A stretch of 64,000 nucleotides of DNA from positions 62,001 through 126,000 of the forward strand of contig CAVZCK010000017.1 of the NCBI GenBank assembly GCA_963773735.1. The letters run 5' to 3'. The translations under genes and the position numbers were made by a program. Under the pieces are notes generated by a model. The model had not been told where the DNA came from, did no database searches, and was given only the letters and a program-made list of their open reading frames with translations. The DNA is from CAVZCK01 sp963773735. Its GTDB lineage: Bacteria > Pseudomonadota > Alphaproteobacteria > Rhizobiales > Rhodomicrobiaceae. Positions within the stretch are counted from its first letter, which is position 1. Every line of letters starts with the position of its first letter. Below, one piece after another: positions 16,668 to 27,388 of this stretch.

Positions 16668-17762
16668 TCAATTCATAGCCCATTCCCGGACGCGCAAATC
16701 CTCGTCCCGCGCGACCGCCTCCTCCAGCCCGGCAAGCTTCATCAGCCCGCTCTGCGTGTCGGCATAGCGGACGACGGAGGCCGAATTCAGCGTCGCGGCC
16801 TTCAGCGCACGGTCGAGCGGCCAGCCCAGACCTCTCAGGGCAACGAAGGTCGAGGCGAAGGCATCGCCCGCGCCGGTCGTCCCGACCACTTCGGTCATGG
16901 CGGCAGGACAATGGATCACCTTTGCCTCGGTCGCCAGAATGGCGCCGCGCCGGCCATCCGTGATCACGACCATCCCGGCGCCGGTGGCCAAAAGCGATTG
17001 CACGAAGCCCAACAGCGTGATGCCGAAGCCGCCGGAGGACAGGCCGCGCCGAATCAGATCGGGGACGTCCTCGTCCGGCTCCAGCGGCAAGGCCGGACCG
17101 CCCTCTCCCGCCATCGCCGAAATTGCCGGCACCAGGGCATTCGCCTCGGCACGGTTGATGACGAGAAAATCGACAGAGCCGACCGTTTCCAGGAACGCGT
17201 GGCCGCGTGCGGTGAGCTGGCGAATGCCCGGATTGGCGGCGACCTTGCAATCGGCCTTTTTCGCCGCCTTGACCAGATCGGGGAAGCAATCGGCAGATTG
17301 ATTGCTGAGGCTGGAAATGAAGACGATGTCGACCGACAGAGCCTCCGGCTTGATGTCCGCCATCGACAGAAGCGTATTGGCGCCGCGGAAGGTGAAGATC
17401 GCCGCGTTGCGCTCATGCGAAGAGATCAGCACCGACGCCCCGGTCGGCATCCGCGAATCACGCGTGATCCCGCGCGTCGACACGCCCTCGCCTTCGAGCT
17501 TGCCGAGGATCACATCAGCGCGCTGGTCCATGCCCAGTTTGACGATCGCCGAGACGTCGAGGCCGAGACGCGCCATGGAGATCGCCGCGTTGACCGCGCC
17601 GCCGCCCGGATGGGTGGAAATTTCCTCGGCCTCGGTCTTGCGGCCTTCCTCGAGCAGGAGAAACGAGGCTTCAGCGTTGCGCATGGTCATGCGCTCGATG
17701 CTGCTGGAGTTGATGATGGCGATGGAATCGACCATCGCGCCGCCGACAGTGAGCGCTTTCAT
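16668..17762 (-). CDS. PfkB-family carbohydrate kinase
   Basis: A 364-residue ribokinase-type sugar kinase. The N-terminal motif HPGGGAVNAAISMARLG (about residues 51-67) and the C-terminal anion-hole/catalytic motif VGTTGAGDAFASTFVAL are both present, the latter with the catalytic Asp. It phosphorylates a sugar or nucleoside with ATP, but the substrate cannot be told from sequence. It is slightly longer than usual (~310) owing to an insertion near ALPLEPDEDVPDLIRRGLSS. Start ATG 17762 is preceded by AAGGAT. It is divergent from the P450 gene with 161 bases between them, and no pathway partner is adjacent. Confidence 0.88.
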   Translation of the reverse strand: MKALTVGGAMVDSIAIINSSSIERMTMRNAEASFLLLEEGRKTEAEEISTHPGGGAVNAAISMARLGLDVSAIVKLGMDQRADVILGKLEGEGVSTRGITRDSRMPTGASVLISSHERNAAIFTFRGANTLLSMADIKPEALSVDIVFISSLSNQSADCFPDLVKAAKKADCKVAANPGIRQLTARGHAFLETVGSVDFLVINRAEANALVPAISAMAGEGGPALPLEPDEDVPDLIRRGLSSGGFGITLLGFVQSLLATGAGMVVITDGRRGAILATEAKVIHCPAAMTEVVGTTGAGDAFASTFVALRGLGWPLDRALKAATLNSASVVRYADTQSGLMKLAGLEEAVARDEDLRVREWAMN

Positions 17763-17923
17763 GGCTTATCCTTTTTGGCCCAGAGGCTTAAGCGAGCCTC
17801 GCTGGAAGCACAACTGCTTATTTGGCATTTGCCGCCCGCACAACTGCGTCGACCAGGCGATGGGAACAGCGCCTTCAACCGGTATATGGTCGGTGAAGTC
17901 CCGATCAGACGGAGCGTTCTGTC

Positions 17924-19327
17924 ATGACCACCGCCGTCCGCAGCGCCGACGCCCTCTATCCGCCGACCATTACGCCGCCGCCGGAGCCGCTGCCGCTCGG
18001 CAAATTCGCGTTCCGTATCCTCAAGAACGCGCTGCTTGTGCTGCCGCAGGGCGCCTATGAGCAGCCGATCGTGGCGTTGAAGCGGCGGCGTTCGGCCATC
18101 TTCTGGGTCAGCCGGCCGGATCTGGTCGAAGAGGTCCTGATCAAGCGCGCCGCTGATTTTCTGAAGACGCCGGCCGAAAAGCGTGTCTTCCGGCGCACCC
18201 TCAAGGACGGCGTGCTGAGTTCGGACGGCCCGCTCTGGCGCTGGCAGCGGCGGACGATGGCGCCGCTGTTTCGGGCGGCTGATATTCTCAACTATGTCCC
18301 GAGCATGGCGCAGCCCGCCGAGGAGCTGCTGGCGAAATGGCGGCAAGCGGCGCCGGGCAGCATTCAGCGGATCGACCAGGCCATGACCGAGGTGACCTTC
18401 TCGGTGATCGCGCGCACGATGCTCAAGGGCGGCGAACCGCGCGAAGCCGCGCTCATCAAGCGGGCGACGGCGCAAAGCCTCGCTCATATTTCCTGGGATA
18501 TCATGTATGGCCTGTTGCGCCTGCCGCTCTGGCTGCCGCACCCGGCAAGCTGGTCGCTGAAGCGCTCGGCGGATGAATTGCGCGGCGCGGTGCATGACAT
18601 CATCGCCCGCCGCCAGGCCGAGGGCGGCGAGGGCGAGGATCTGCTCGGCCGGCTGCTCGCCGCGCGCGATCCTGAGACCGGGCGGCCGATGAGCATGGAC
18701 CAGCTCATCAACAATCTCCTGACTTTGCTCGAAGCCGGGCATGAGACAACCTCGCGCGCCCTGAGCTGGACGCTCTATCTCCTCTCCCGCTCGCCCGAAT
18801 GGCAGGACATTGTCCGCGCCGAAATCGCCTCGGTCTGCGGCGAGGACAGAATTGCGCCGGATCACATCAGCGAGCTGCGGCTGACGCAGCAGGTGCTCAA
18901 GGAATCCATGCGGCTTTACGCGCCCGTGCCGGCAATGTCGCGCATCGCTGCCAAGGCGATCACGCTGGGCGGCATCGAGGTTCCGGCGGGCAGCTTCGTC
19001 ATCATTCCGATCTACTGCATTCATCGCCATAAGCGGCTCTGGGCCGATCCGGACCGTTTTGACCCCTCCCGTTTCGCGCCGGAACGCGAGGCGAGCTATC
19101 CGCGAACGCAGTTCATGCCGTTCGGCGCCGGCCCGCGCATCTGTCTGGGCAATTCCTTCGCTATGGCCGAGGCGACCGTCATTCTGGCGACGCTCATCCG
19201 CGGCGCGCGTTTCGAATGGGACGGCCGGCACAATCCGGAACCGATCTCGCGCGTGACCTTGCAGCCGCGCGGCGGCATGCCGCTCAAGGTGACGACGCTG
19301 GGACGGACGCCGCTTCATTATGGCTGA
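17924..19327 (+). CDS. Cytochrome P450
   Basis: A 467-residue soluble P450. The I-helix oxygen-binding motif is LLEAGHETTSRAL (residues ~268-280), the K-helix E-x-x-R is ESMR (327-330), and the heme-binding loop is FGAGPRICLG with the thiolate ligand at Cys407. There is no membrane anchor. It needs a reductase partner that is not encoded nearby. The substrate is unknown; the general layout is closer to CYP families with a long N-terminal region than to camphor-type enzymes. ATG 17924 follows a GGAG site. It stands alone between the divergent PfkB gene and a repeat-rich region. Confidence 0.92.
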   Translation: MTTAVRSADALYPPTITPPPEPLPLGKFAFRILKNALLVLPQGAYEQPIVALKRRRSAIFWVSRPDLVEEVLIKRAADFLKTPAEKRVFRRTLKDGVLSSDGPLWRWQRRTMAPLFRAADILNYVPSMAQPAEELLAKWRQAAPGSIQRIDQAMTEVTFSVIARTMLKGGEPREAALIKRATAQSLAHISWDIMYGLLRLPLWLPHPASWSLKRSADELRGAVHDIIARRQAEGGEGEDLLGRLLAARDPETGRPMSMDQLINNLLTLLEAGHETTSRALSWTLYLLSRSPEWQDIVRAEIASVCGEDRIAPDHISELRLTQQVLKESMRLYAPVPAMSRIAAKAITLGGIEVPAGSFVIIPIYCIHRHKRLWADPDRFDPSRFAPEREASYPRTQFMPFGAGPRICLGNSFAMAEATVILATLIRGARFEWDGRHNPEPISRVTLQPRGGMPLKVTTLGRTPLHYG

Positions 19328-19601
19328 TCCTGGCGCTGCAAATCCGCCGGCGCGCGGAGCAAGACCCGAGGACCCATTCCGTTACGCTGGCGCAAGCTGA
19401 TGGGTCAGCGGCATGGGTTGCCGGGGCAAGCCCGGTAATGACGCCTACGAGGTTGCACCCAACGCCAATCCCCTCGCGATCTTCTCCTTTCCTCATTCTG
19501 TCCCTTCGCGGCCCTCTCTTTCGTCGCCCCGGGCGAGCACAGTGAGGCCCGGGGCCTATTGGCCTGTCTGCAATCTCTTTGCCAAGTCGCGAGGCGATTA
19601 G

Positions 19602-19624
19602 GCCCCGGCTCTCGCGGCCGGGGC
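19602..19624. repeat. REP-like palindrome, copy 1
   Basis: The arms GCCCCGGC and GCCGGGGC surround a short loop. The left flank GGCGATT(A/G)G is shared with the copy at 24961, so both copies belong to the same dispersed family. Confidence 0.6.
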
Positions 19625-19777
19625 GACGGAGCGTGTGCTGCGAGGTCGCGGCCAACACCAAGCCCCTCGCCGGGCCCTTCTTCGTCATACCCGCGCAAGC
19701 GGGTATCCAGTCCGTTCCGGCGCGCAGCAGCAAATGGCCCGCCGGGAGGCCCGCGAGGCGTTGCGGTCTTTGTTTGG

Positions 19778-19824
19778 GCATGATCTTTACCGCAAAACCG
19801 GTTCCCACTTTTGCGGGATCATGC
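19778..19824. repeat. Dispersed intergenic palindrome with AACCGGTT core
   Basis: GCATGATC and GATCATGC mark the ends and AAACCGGTTCCCACTTTTG lies in the middle. The core GGGAACCGGTTTT recurs in the opposite sense at 48135-48147. This kind of element is frequent in Hyphomicrobiales intergenic DNA. Confidence 0.6.
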
Positions 19825-19852
19825 ACCTGATCCACCCCGCAAGGGGCGGCGC

Positions 19853-19903
19853 GGGCAGCCGTGAGGCTGGTCCGTATGTTAGTGTTCAGCCTTACGGCTG
19901 CCC
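19853..19903. repeat. Long-arm inverted repeat
   Basis: Arms of 17 bases (GGGCAGCCGTGAGGCTG and CAGCCTTACGGCTGCCC) pair with a single G-T pair around a 17-base loop. There is no T run, so this is not an obvious terminator. Confidence 0.6.
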
Positions 19904-20708
19904 ACGCGCGGCGATATTCTGGCGGCGGCTCCACAATCCCTTCTTTGCTCATGGAACGGCCATGCGGGCGGGCTTTGCCTCGACAAGCGCTCCATTTCCA
20001 CCATCCCCGCAGTCGCGGCTGCGGGCGATCTCGCGCATCGGCTTGCGAAGCGGGGATGATCCCGGTCCCCTCGCCAACACGCCGGCGGCGCCGCGGAGCC
20101 CTCGCGAGAGCCGGGCGGCGGGGCAGCACTTTCGAACCCGCGGATCTCGCATGGGCCGGACCTGCAACCATGGGCATCCCAGCCGCATGGTGGGCGAAGC
20201 CGCAACCCCTGGGCTTGGGACCGTTACTCCCGCCGCGCATGTGGCCCGTGTCGCCACGGAAACCATCGCACGCGGACTTACCCAGGCACCGCGATCCTTC
20301 CCCACGAGAGCCAAGTCGGTCTTAAGCCCGGCGCCCCTTCGGGGAAGCGACTGCGGGGGAGTATAGGGGTGGCGGCAAGGGCGGGGACAACTTCGCGGCC
20401 GCGATTTGCTGGCTTGGTGAATGAGGTGTTGATCGCGGTCTTCTCCCTCGCCCATCGTGAGCCTTAATGGCGAACGATAAACGTTCGCCATTGGGAGAGG
20501 GCAAGACTGCACTGTCCAGCGCCTGCCGCGTCGCCCCGGACCCCGGCTCGGAGGCCGGGACAGGCGGCCGGCAGGCCGAGCCGGGGTCCGGGACGGCGCT
20601 GGAGGGCGCGGCGGTCAGGGCGATGAGGCCTGCGGCGTCTCCGAGACGACGCTGGAGCCGCCTTGAGACAGGCGTGTTTCCTATTCGCCAGGACCGGCGG
20701 GGCCGTTG

Positions 20709-22725
20709 CTACTCGCTACCGGCAAAATAGCGGGCCTGCATGCCCTGGCGCCCGATCTGGGAGAGCGGGAGCCATTCATCGGAAAGGCGCAGGCGTCCCG
20801 CGCCCTCCGAAAGCTTGAAGCCCGCCTTGATGTCCTCGGCGCGCCGGGCCCGCCATTTATAATGATCGTAGACATCGAGAACATGGACCGCATAGGCCTC
20901 CGCCAGCTTGCGGTTGCCCTTCACGACGACGAGGTTCTCGTCGTTTTCATAGGATGCCTTGAGCCCCAGATTGTGGCTGCCGGTGACCACCACGCAGCCG
21001 CTGGAGAGCGGATCGATGACCACGATCTTGTCATGGATGATGGCATGGCCGGCGCTCTTCAGCTCCGCCTGGAAATCGGCGACGAGATCGCCTCTGAACA
21101 GCGCGTCGGCCTGCACCACGGAGATGTTTCCGAGCTGCTTCGGCTCGTAGAGATGGGGCTCGACGGGTCTTGGCGGCTTGTCCTCGCCTGGATGGGGCCG
21201 CGGCGAAATGATGTAATTCGGCAGGACTTTCGGATCGCTGACGGCGCCGATGACAAGCAGCTTGTTATCGGCCTGCCCCATTGCGATGGCCGACTCGACG
21301 ATGCTGCCGCGCCCCTGATTGCTGGGCATGAAAACCAGGAAAAAGATCGCCTGCTTGGCCTGCTGCATGAGCTGGAAAACGTCGGCCAAATCCGGCGGGA
21401 TCAGCGCATCGGGGATCGGGCCTGCCTCGGGAAGCGGCGGCTTGGTCGGCCTTGAGGTGTCGGGCAGATGCCAGATCGTGATCCGCGACCTCGGCTGATC
21501 GAGCCCGAACTGTTCCGGCGTCTTGTTGGCTTGCCGCAGCGCATCGCCCTGGCGGTTGCGGGTGGCTTTGGATAACGGCTCCGGCACCTCCAGCGCGTCC
21601 TCGTGCAGCCTGTCCCATGCGTCGCGATAGGCTCCGGCCACCTTGTCGTCGGTGATCAGCATGGCGTTGTTGGACTGCGCGCAAAGCCCGTTCGAGGTCC
21701 AGTTGGTGCTGCCGGTCAGGACCTTGCGCGCCGCGCCGTCCTTGTCGAGATAGACGGCAAATTTGTTGTGGCCGATATGGTCGTTGTTGAACATCCGGTG
21801 CTGAATGTCGACGCCGGCGGCGACCAGCTTCTGCCGCGCCGGCGCGTTCTCGGCGTCCCAGACTTTTGGCGCCTTGCCGCCGCCGTCTCCTCGGCGTCGC
21901 CGCCCTCGCCGTCGGTTTCCTGCGGCGTACCTCTGGCGCTGTTGGAGAGGATGATGCGGATGCGGGTCTTGTTCGCAAGGAGCACCTCGATCAGCTCCTT
22001 GTCGGCCAGTTCGTACAAGGCAAGCAGGACGCTGCCTTTGTTCTCTTTCGCCTCGTCGAGAACGGCGCGGAGAAAACCCAGCACGTCCCCCGTCAGATAT
22101 TTTCGAACCGGGTCTTTCGGATCGCGGATCAGATGCAGCAGCGCGGTTTTCTGATCGTGAACCGCCGGATCGATCTCGCGCAGCTTGTCGAGCTTCGCCT
22201 CGATCTGGTCGCGCCAGCCATTGGCTGGACAGGATGCCGTTGGTGAACGCCGCGCGGACGGCGCCAAAATCGTCGGTGACGGTGATGTCATTGGTCAGCG
22301 CGGGGCCGCTGTAATAGCTGAGCGGGACCGGATCGCCGTCATAGGTCTTTTTGAGAAGGACGGGCACATCCTCTTTACCGGCCGCGCGCGGCCCGACCGC
22401 GCGGATCTCATAGCGCACGCTCATGCCAAGCTCGTGGCTTCCCAGGCTGCCGCGCAGCCGGCGCAGCGTCAGGTCGCGCCAGAACAGGCCCTGAAATCGG
22501 CCAGACGCTGGTGTCCTGCTCGATCCATTTCGGGTTCGACTGGCCTTTGAACGCCACCCAGGCGGGGAGGATGCGCCGCTCGCCTTTTTTGTGACGGACG
22601 CCGTCGTCAAGGTGAATGCGCGTGACCTGAAAGCCGTAAGAGTCCTTGATGGGGCCGTCGACGTCCCAGGCAATATAGCCGACCTCGTTATTGCAATAAG
22701 CCCGCGCCCGAATGATTTTGGCCAT
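20709..22725 (-). pseudogene. Phospholipase-D-like domain protein, three frameshifts
   Basis: Reading from ATG 22725 (MAKIIRARAYCNNEVGYIAW), the protein continues after shifts near 22498, 22222 and 21885, and ends at 20709. Total length is about 670 residues. Two phospholipase-D half-motifs are visible: HNKFAVYLDKDGA followed by LTGSTNWT, and HDKIVVID followed by VTGSHNLG, the H-x-K-x(4)-D pattern of both catalytic lobes. Such enzymes hydrolyse or transfer phosphodiester bonds in lipids or nucleic acids; the substrate is unknown. There is no signal peptide. Apart from the shifts no motif is damaged, so indel errors are likely. It is monocistronic. Confidence 0.75.
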
Positions 22726-23240
22726 GGCATATCCCCGAAATAATTATGGAAAGAAAATCGCTGTAAACTTACGGCTGCGCCGATAACGTCACTCCTTACT
22801 CCTGAGCATTTCCGTCTTCTGACGTAACCGCGCGCCGGCGCCGAAGCCAATCACAATATTTCGATTATATTCGCCAAACAACAGCGAATAGAGGCTGCAG
22901 CATCTCGGCCCGGCGCGTTTGCATAATCGTTTCAAGAAGCAACCGAGAGGAAAACTTCGCTCGCGAGGCACAATACTGCGCACATCGCGGAGATCCGGCC
23001 ATCGCATCTTGGCCGGCACGGACCGCCACAGGGCTCAAACTCAACCTCGCTTTCAAGGCGCTGCCGCACCTCGCCAGCGAGCCTCCTGATCGGCTTGGCC
23101 TCGCGGAGCCAAAGGCTACGCGGGTTTCATGCATTGCCGCGAAGAAAGGCGATTTCCATCGATTGCGATTGATGGTTAACTCGGAGCCATCGCCCATCCG
23201 TCCGGCGGCAATTTCCCAAACGGCTTCCAGGAGGCTCTCA
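22726..23240. other. Intergenic region between PLD-like gene and dppA
   Basis: This 515-base divergent region must contain the promoters of both neighbours. I see no RNA gene, no convincing small gene and no strong palindrome. AGGAGG immediately before 23241 is the dppA ribosome site. Confidence 0.5.
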
Positions 23241-24834
23241 ATGATGCGGATCAAGTTTCTGTTGCCGCTTCATGGCGGCGATCGCATTTTCGGGCATGGC
23301 CGAGGCGAAGACGCTGATGTTCTGCTCCGAAGCGTCACCGGAAGGCTTCGACCCGGCGCTGTATACGACCAGCACCACCTTCGACGTCACCTCGCGCGCG
23401 GTCTATGATCAGCTCGTCGAATTCGACCGCGGCACCACCAACATCATTCCCGGTCTCGCCGAGAGCTGGGACATCTCTAGCGACGGCCTCACCTACACCT
23501 TCAAGCTGCGCAAGGGCGTCAAATTCCACACGCATCGAGGGCTTCACCCCGACACGCGACTTCAACGCCGACGATGTGGTCTTCAGCTTCATGCGCCAGA
23601 AGGACAAGGCCAATCCCTGGCATCAATATACCGCCGGCGCCTCCTGGGAATATTTCAACTCCATGTCGATGCCGGATCTGTTCAAGGAAGCGGTGAAGGT
23701 CGACGATGACACCGTCAAGATCGTGCTCAACAAGCCGCAAGCGCCGATGATCGCCAATCTCGGCATGCAGTTCGCCTCGATCCTGTCGGCCGAATATGCC
23801 GAGAAGCTGAAGGCCGCCGGCAAGATGGACCAGCTCAATCAGGTGCCGGTCGGCACCGGGCCGTTCAAATTCGTCGGCTATCAGAAGGACGCCGTGGTGC
23901 GCTTCGCCGCCCATCCCGATTATTGGCGCGGCAAGGCGCCGATCGACACGCTGATCTTTGCCATCACGCCCGACGCGGCCGTCCGCTATCAGAAGCTGAA
24001 GGCCAACGAATGCCAGGTCATGGCCTTCCCCAACCCGGCCGATCTGGACTCGATGCGCGCCGATCCGGACCTGAAGCTGCTGCAGCAGGAAGGGCTGAAT
24101 GTCGGCTATTTCGCGTATAACACCACCCAGCCGCCTTTCGACAACGTCAAGGTGCGCAAGGCGCTGAACATGGCGATCAACAAGGAGGTGATCCTCAAGG
24201 CCGTCTATCAGGGCGCGGGCAAGATCGCCAAGAACCCGATCCCGCCGACCATCTGGTCCTACAATGACGCGGTGAAGGACGACCCCTATGATCCGGCCGC
24301 CGCGAAAAAGCTGCTGGAGGAAGCCGGCGTCAAGAATCTGAAGATGAAGATCTGGGCGATGCCGGTGCAGCGCCCCTACAATCCCAATGCGCGGCGCATG
24401 GCCGAGCTGATCCAGGCCGATTTCGCCAAGGTCGGGGTCGAGGCCGAGATCGTCTCCTATGAATGGGGCGAATATCTCAAGCGTCGAAAGACAAGAACCA
24501 CGATGGCGCGGTGCTGCTCGGCTGGACCGGCGACAATGGCGACCCGGACAATTTCCTCGCCGTGCTGCTCGGCTGCGATGCGGTCGGCAACGCCAATCGC
24601 GCCGAATGGTGCTACAAGCCCTTCGAGGACCTGATCCAGAAGGCAAAAATCGTCTCGGACAAGGCCGAGCGCACCAAGCTTTATGAGCAGGCGCAGCTGG
24701 TCTTCAAGGAGCAGGCGCCCTGGGCGACGATCGCGCATTCGGTCCGCTTCCAGCCGATCCGCAAGGAGGTGATGAACTTCAAGATCGACCCGTTCGGCGG
24801 CCACGTCTTCTACGGGGTCGACTTGAAGGAATAG
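23241..24834 (+). CDS. dppA: Dipeptide/peptide ABC transporter substrate-binding protein, frameshifted
   Basis: A periplasmic binding protein of the peptide/nickel family (SBP_bac_5), about 530 residues. ATG 23241 follows AGGAGG and opens a signal peptide (MMRIKFLLPL, then after a shift near 23271 MAAIAFSGMAEA). Family blocks are GFDPALYTTSTTFDVTSRAV, LAESWDISSDGLTYTFKLR, and FNADDVVFSFMRQKD. Further shifts near 23530 and 24482 are needed, with protein homology seamless across each (VGTGPFKFVGYQKDAVV, GWTGDNGDPDNF, ending at 24834). It delivers peptides to the DppBCDF permease encoded 1.5 kb downstream; the serine hydrolase lies between them on the other strand. The shifts are likely sequence errors. 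Confidence 0.85.
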
Positions 24835-24883
24835 GCGGCTGGCGCTTCGGCTCAGCTCGATGAGGAATTATCCTCTGTGCGTC

Positions 24884-24982
24884 GTCCCGGAAACGCCGGA
24901 GGCGTTATCCGGGACCCAATAGCTTCTCTACGAATTGTGTGCGGGAGGTAAGGCGATTGGGCCCCGGCTCTTACGGCCGGGG
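24884..24982. repeat. Pair of REP-like palindromes between dppA and serine hydrolase
   Basis: The first, 24884-24915, has arms GTCCCGGA and TCCGGGAC with inner AACGCC/GGCGTT. The second, 24961-24982, has GCCCCGGC/GCCGGGGC and is a copy of the element at 19602. They lie between convergent genes. Confidence 0.6.
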
Positions 24983-25037
24983 CGACGCCGAATTTGATGT
25001 TGCGCCCGGCAATGATCTCCAAGGCATGAGCTGAGAT

Positions 25038-26132
25038 TCAGCCATAAAGCCGGATGAGGCCGTCGCGCAGTGCGAGTTCGGCATTGGCAATGCGTGGCAG
25101 CCTGTCCTTCAGGAAGATCAGCCCGTGAAGGCCGGCGGTCCGGTCGACCCAGGGATAGGTGCCGAATGCGCCCGGACTCAACTCGAAGCTGCAGCGTCCA
25201 TTCGTCATCCGCTCGGACCAGTGAGCGATCGCATATTCGATCGGCCGGCCTGCCGCGCCGGGCGGCACATAGCCCTTTCTGAGCCCCTTTGTCATGACCG
25301 TCCCCATCTGCCTGACCGCGGATGGCGGCAGCACCAGCCGGCCGTGATAGCGCCCGTCCTGTGCGATCATGGTGAGAAAGGCGGCATAGTCCGCCATGCT
25401 GGTCCAGGCTCCGCCCTGAAGCAAGGGATTGGCAGGCAGGGCCGAGCGCCTCGGCGGCCAGAAAAGGCGGCTCCATAGCGTGTCGCGCATGCCGAGGGGA
25501 TTGGCGATCTGCGCATCGAATGCCGCTTGCCATCGCATGCCCGTCACCTCCTCCACGGCGGCGCCGATGAATTGCAGATTGGGGCCGCCATAGTCGAATT
25601 GCGTGCCGGGCTCGCTGGCAAGGGGCTCGCGGGCGGCGAGCTGCGCCGAGCGCGTGAGACTGATGAAGCGCGGCTGGCGGATGTCGACGGCGGCCTTCAG
25701 CGACGGCAGCCCGGCCGTGAAGGACAGGAGCTGATCGAGCCGGAGCCGGGCGTAGTCCGGCGGCAGTCCCGGCACATAGGCCGAGATCGCCGCGTCGAGC
25801 CGCAGCCGTCCTGCCGCGACCAGCGCCATCGCGGTTGCGCCGGCGAACCACTTCGAGGCGGAAGCGATGTTGATGACGGTTCCCGGCCCGTAACGGCCCA
25901 TATGGCGCTGGTAAAGCCGGGTCTCGCCGCGCATGACGAGCACCGAGCAATCTCTGACACCCGTCGTCCGGCTGAAAGCTTCGACCAGCCTGTCGGCGCG
26001 GCTGTCGCGGACCGGCGCGGGACTCGCTTCGGCCTCGTTCCGCCCACCTTCGCCGCCGAGCGCCAAGGCCGGCGCGCATCCCGCGAGCAAGGCAGCGCCT
26101 GCCGCCGTCAGAAACCGACGCCGTTCGATCAT
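25038..26132 (-). CDS. Serine hydrolase, beta-lactamase-like (class C/EstB type), exported
   Basis: A 364-residue hydrolase. The N-terminus MIERRRFLTAAGAALLAGCA has an RRRFL Tat-like motif and a lipobox-like LAGC, so it is probably a lipoprotein or exported. The beta-lactamase/penicillin-binding fold shows the SxxK nucleophile at SASKW (ASASKWFAGATAMA) and the second-motif Tyr in FDYGGPN. Possible roles are D-Ala-D-Ala carboxypeptidase or esterase; true beta-lactamase activity is not implied. It lies antisense between dppA and dppB, in keeping with a role in cell-wall peptide handling, but that is inference. ATG 26132 was chosen because the signal sequence begins there. Confidence 0.8.
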   Translation of the reverse strand: MIERRRFLTAAGAALLAGCAPALALGGEGGRNEAEASPAPVRDSRADRLVEAFSRTTGVRDCSVLVMRGETRLYQRHMGRYGPGTVINIASASKWFAGATAMALVAAGRLRLDAAISAYVPGLPPDYARLRLDQLLSFTAGLPSLKAAVDIRQPRFISLTRSAQLAAREPLASEPGTQFDYGGPNLQFIGAAVEEVTGMRWQAAFDAQIANPLGMRDTLWSRLFWPPRRSALPANPLLQGGAWTSMADYAAFLTMIAQDGRYHGRLVLPPSAVRQMGTVMTKGLRKGYVPPGAAGRPIEYAIAHWSERMTNGRCSFELSPGAFGTYPWVDRTAGLHGLIFLKDRLPRIANAELALRDGLIRLYG

Positions 26133-26364
26133 GGTCCTGCTTCCAATGCTGCCGAGAAAATCCGCCCAATCGTCGGAGCGCCCTCCGTCATTCGCAATCC
26201 CACTTACGGGGCACGCGCCGCGTTTCCGTCGCTGGGCGCGACAGCGCGGCTTGAGACACGAGGGGCGGGATTTCGACCCTGAGATGCTTCGCGAGGCGGA
26301 CATATTCTGCCATACTCGCCGGCGCATTTCCGACCGGCGGCCGAAACAAGGGCAAAGAACCAAC

Positions 26365-27388
26365 ATGCTGGCATTCATTCTCCGCCGCATCGGATTGCTC
26401 ATCCCGACCTTTATCGGCATCACCCTTGCCGCCTTCGCCTTCATCCGCCTCTTGCCGGGTGACCCGGTGCTGCTGATGGCCGGCGAGCGCGGCGTCAGCG
26501 CCGAGCGCCATGCCGAGCTGATGCACCAGCTCGGCTTCGACCGGCCGATCTATGTGCAATATGTCGACTTCCTCACCTCCGCGCTGCATGGGGATCTCGG
26601 CCAGCTCCGTGGTCACCAAGCGCTCGGTCTTCGACGATTTCTTCACCCTGTTTCCGGCGACGCTGGAATTGACGATCTGCGCCATGATCTTCGCCATCGC
26701 GCTCGGCGTGCCGGCGGGCGTCATCGCGGCGACGCGGCGCGGCTCCTGGGTCGATCAGTCGATCATGGGCGCGGCGCTTGTCGGCTATTCCATGCCGATC
26801 TTCTGGTGGGGGCTCTTGCTCATCATCCTGTTCTCCGGCGTGCTCGGCTGGACGCCGGTGTCGGGCCGCATCTCGCTCGTCTATTTCTTCCCGTCCGTCA
26901 CCGGCTTCATGCTGATCGACAGCCTGCTCTCGGGTCAGAAAGGCGCCTTCGCCTCGGCCGTCTCGCATCTCATCCTGCCGACCATCGTGCTCGGCACGGT
27001 GCCGCTCGCGGTGATCGCGCGGCAGACGCGCTCGGCCATGCTCGAAGTCCTCGGCGAGGACTATATCCGCACCGCGCGCGCCAAGGGCATGTCGACGGCG
27101 CGCGTCGTCGGCGTCCATGCGCTGCGCAACGCGCTCATCCCGGTCGTCACCACCATCGGGCTGCAGACCGGCGTGCTGCTCGCGGGCGCGATCCTGACCG
27201 AGACGATTTTCTCTTGGCCGGGCGTGGGCAAATGGATGGTCGATTCCATCTTCCGGCGCGACTACCCTTCGGTGCAGGGCGGGCTGCTCTTGATCGCGAG
27301 CATGGTCATGGTGGTCAATCTGATCGTCGATCTGCTCTACGGGCTGATCAATCCGCGGATCCGGCACACGAGGATGAGACGGCCATGA
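26365..27388 (+). CDS. dppB: Dipeptide ABC transporter permease DppB, one frameshift
   Basis: An inner-membrane permease of the peptide/nickel family. The N-terminus MLAFILRRIGLLIPTFIGIT and the segment LLPGDPVLLMAGERG are typical of DppB/OppB. A single shift near 26601 (after HGDLG) leads to SSVVTKRSVFDDFFTLFPAT and the remaining membrane helices, with the EAA-type loop DYIRTARAKGMS. The last residues overlap the dppC start as ATGA (27385-27388). Function: one half of the membrane channel of the dipeptide importer. The indel is probably a sequencing error. Confidence 0.87.

Larger units (their letters stand above)
19328..20708. other. 1.4-kb gene-free region rich in palindromes
   Basis: Many overlapping frames exist here on both strands, but all are arginine/proline-rich and none shows a domain, so I see no gene. 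The stretch holds several palindromes: 19602-19624 (GCCCCGGC/GCCGGGGC, also at 24961), 19687-19706, 19778-19824 (GCATGATC ends around an AACCGGTT core, related to one at 48121) and 19853-19903 (17-base arms with one G-T pair). Around 20438-20505 there is a further inverted repeat of GGCGAAC and CTCCC-type arms. This looks like an accumulation site for REP-like elements. Confidence 0.6.

Noticed and set aside
17759..19318. A 519-codon minus-strand frame opposite the P450 gene.
   Set aside because: The P450 has all motifs in frame; the antisense translation is low-complexity Arg/Ala/Asp-rich.
19284..20512. Several 180-320-codon frames in the palindrome-rich region.
   Set aside because: They overlap each other on both strands, are Arg/Pro-rich, span inverted repeats and show no recognisable domain.
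22865..23254. A 129-codon minus-strand frame upstream of dppA.
   Set aside because: No ribosome site or domain; it covers the dppA promoter and start.
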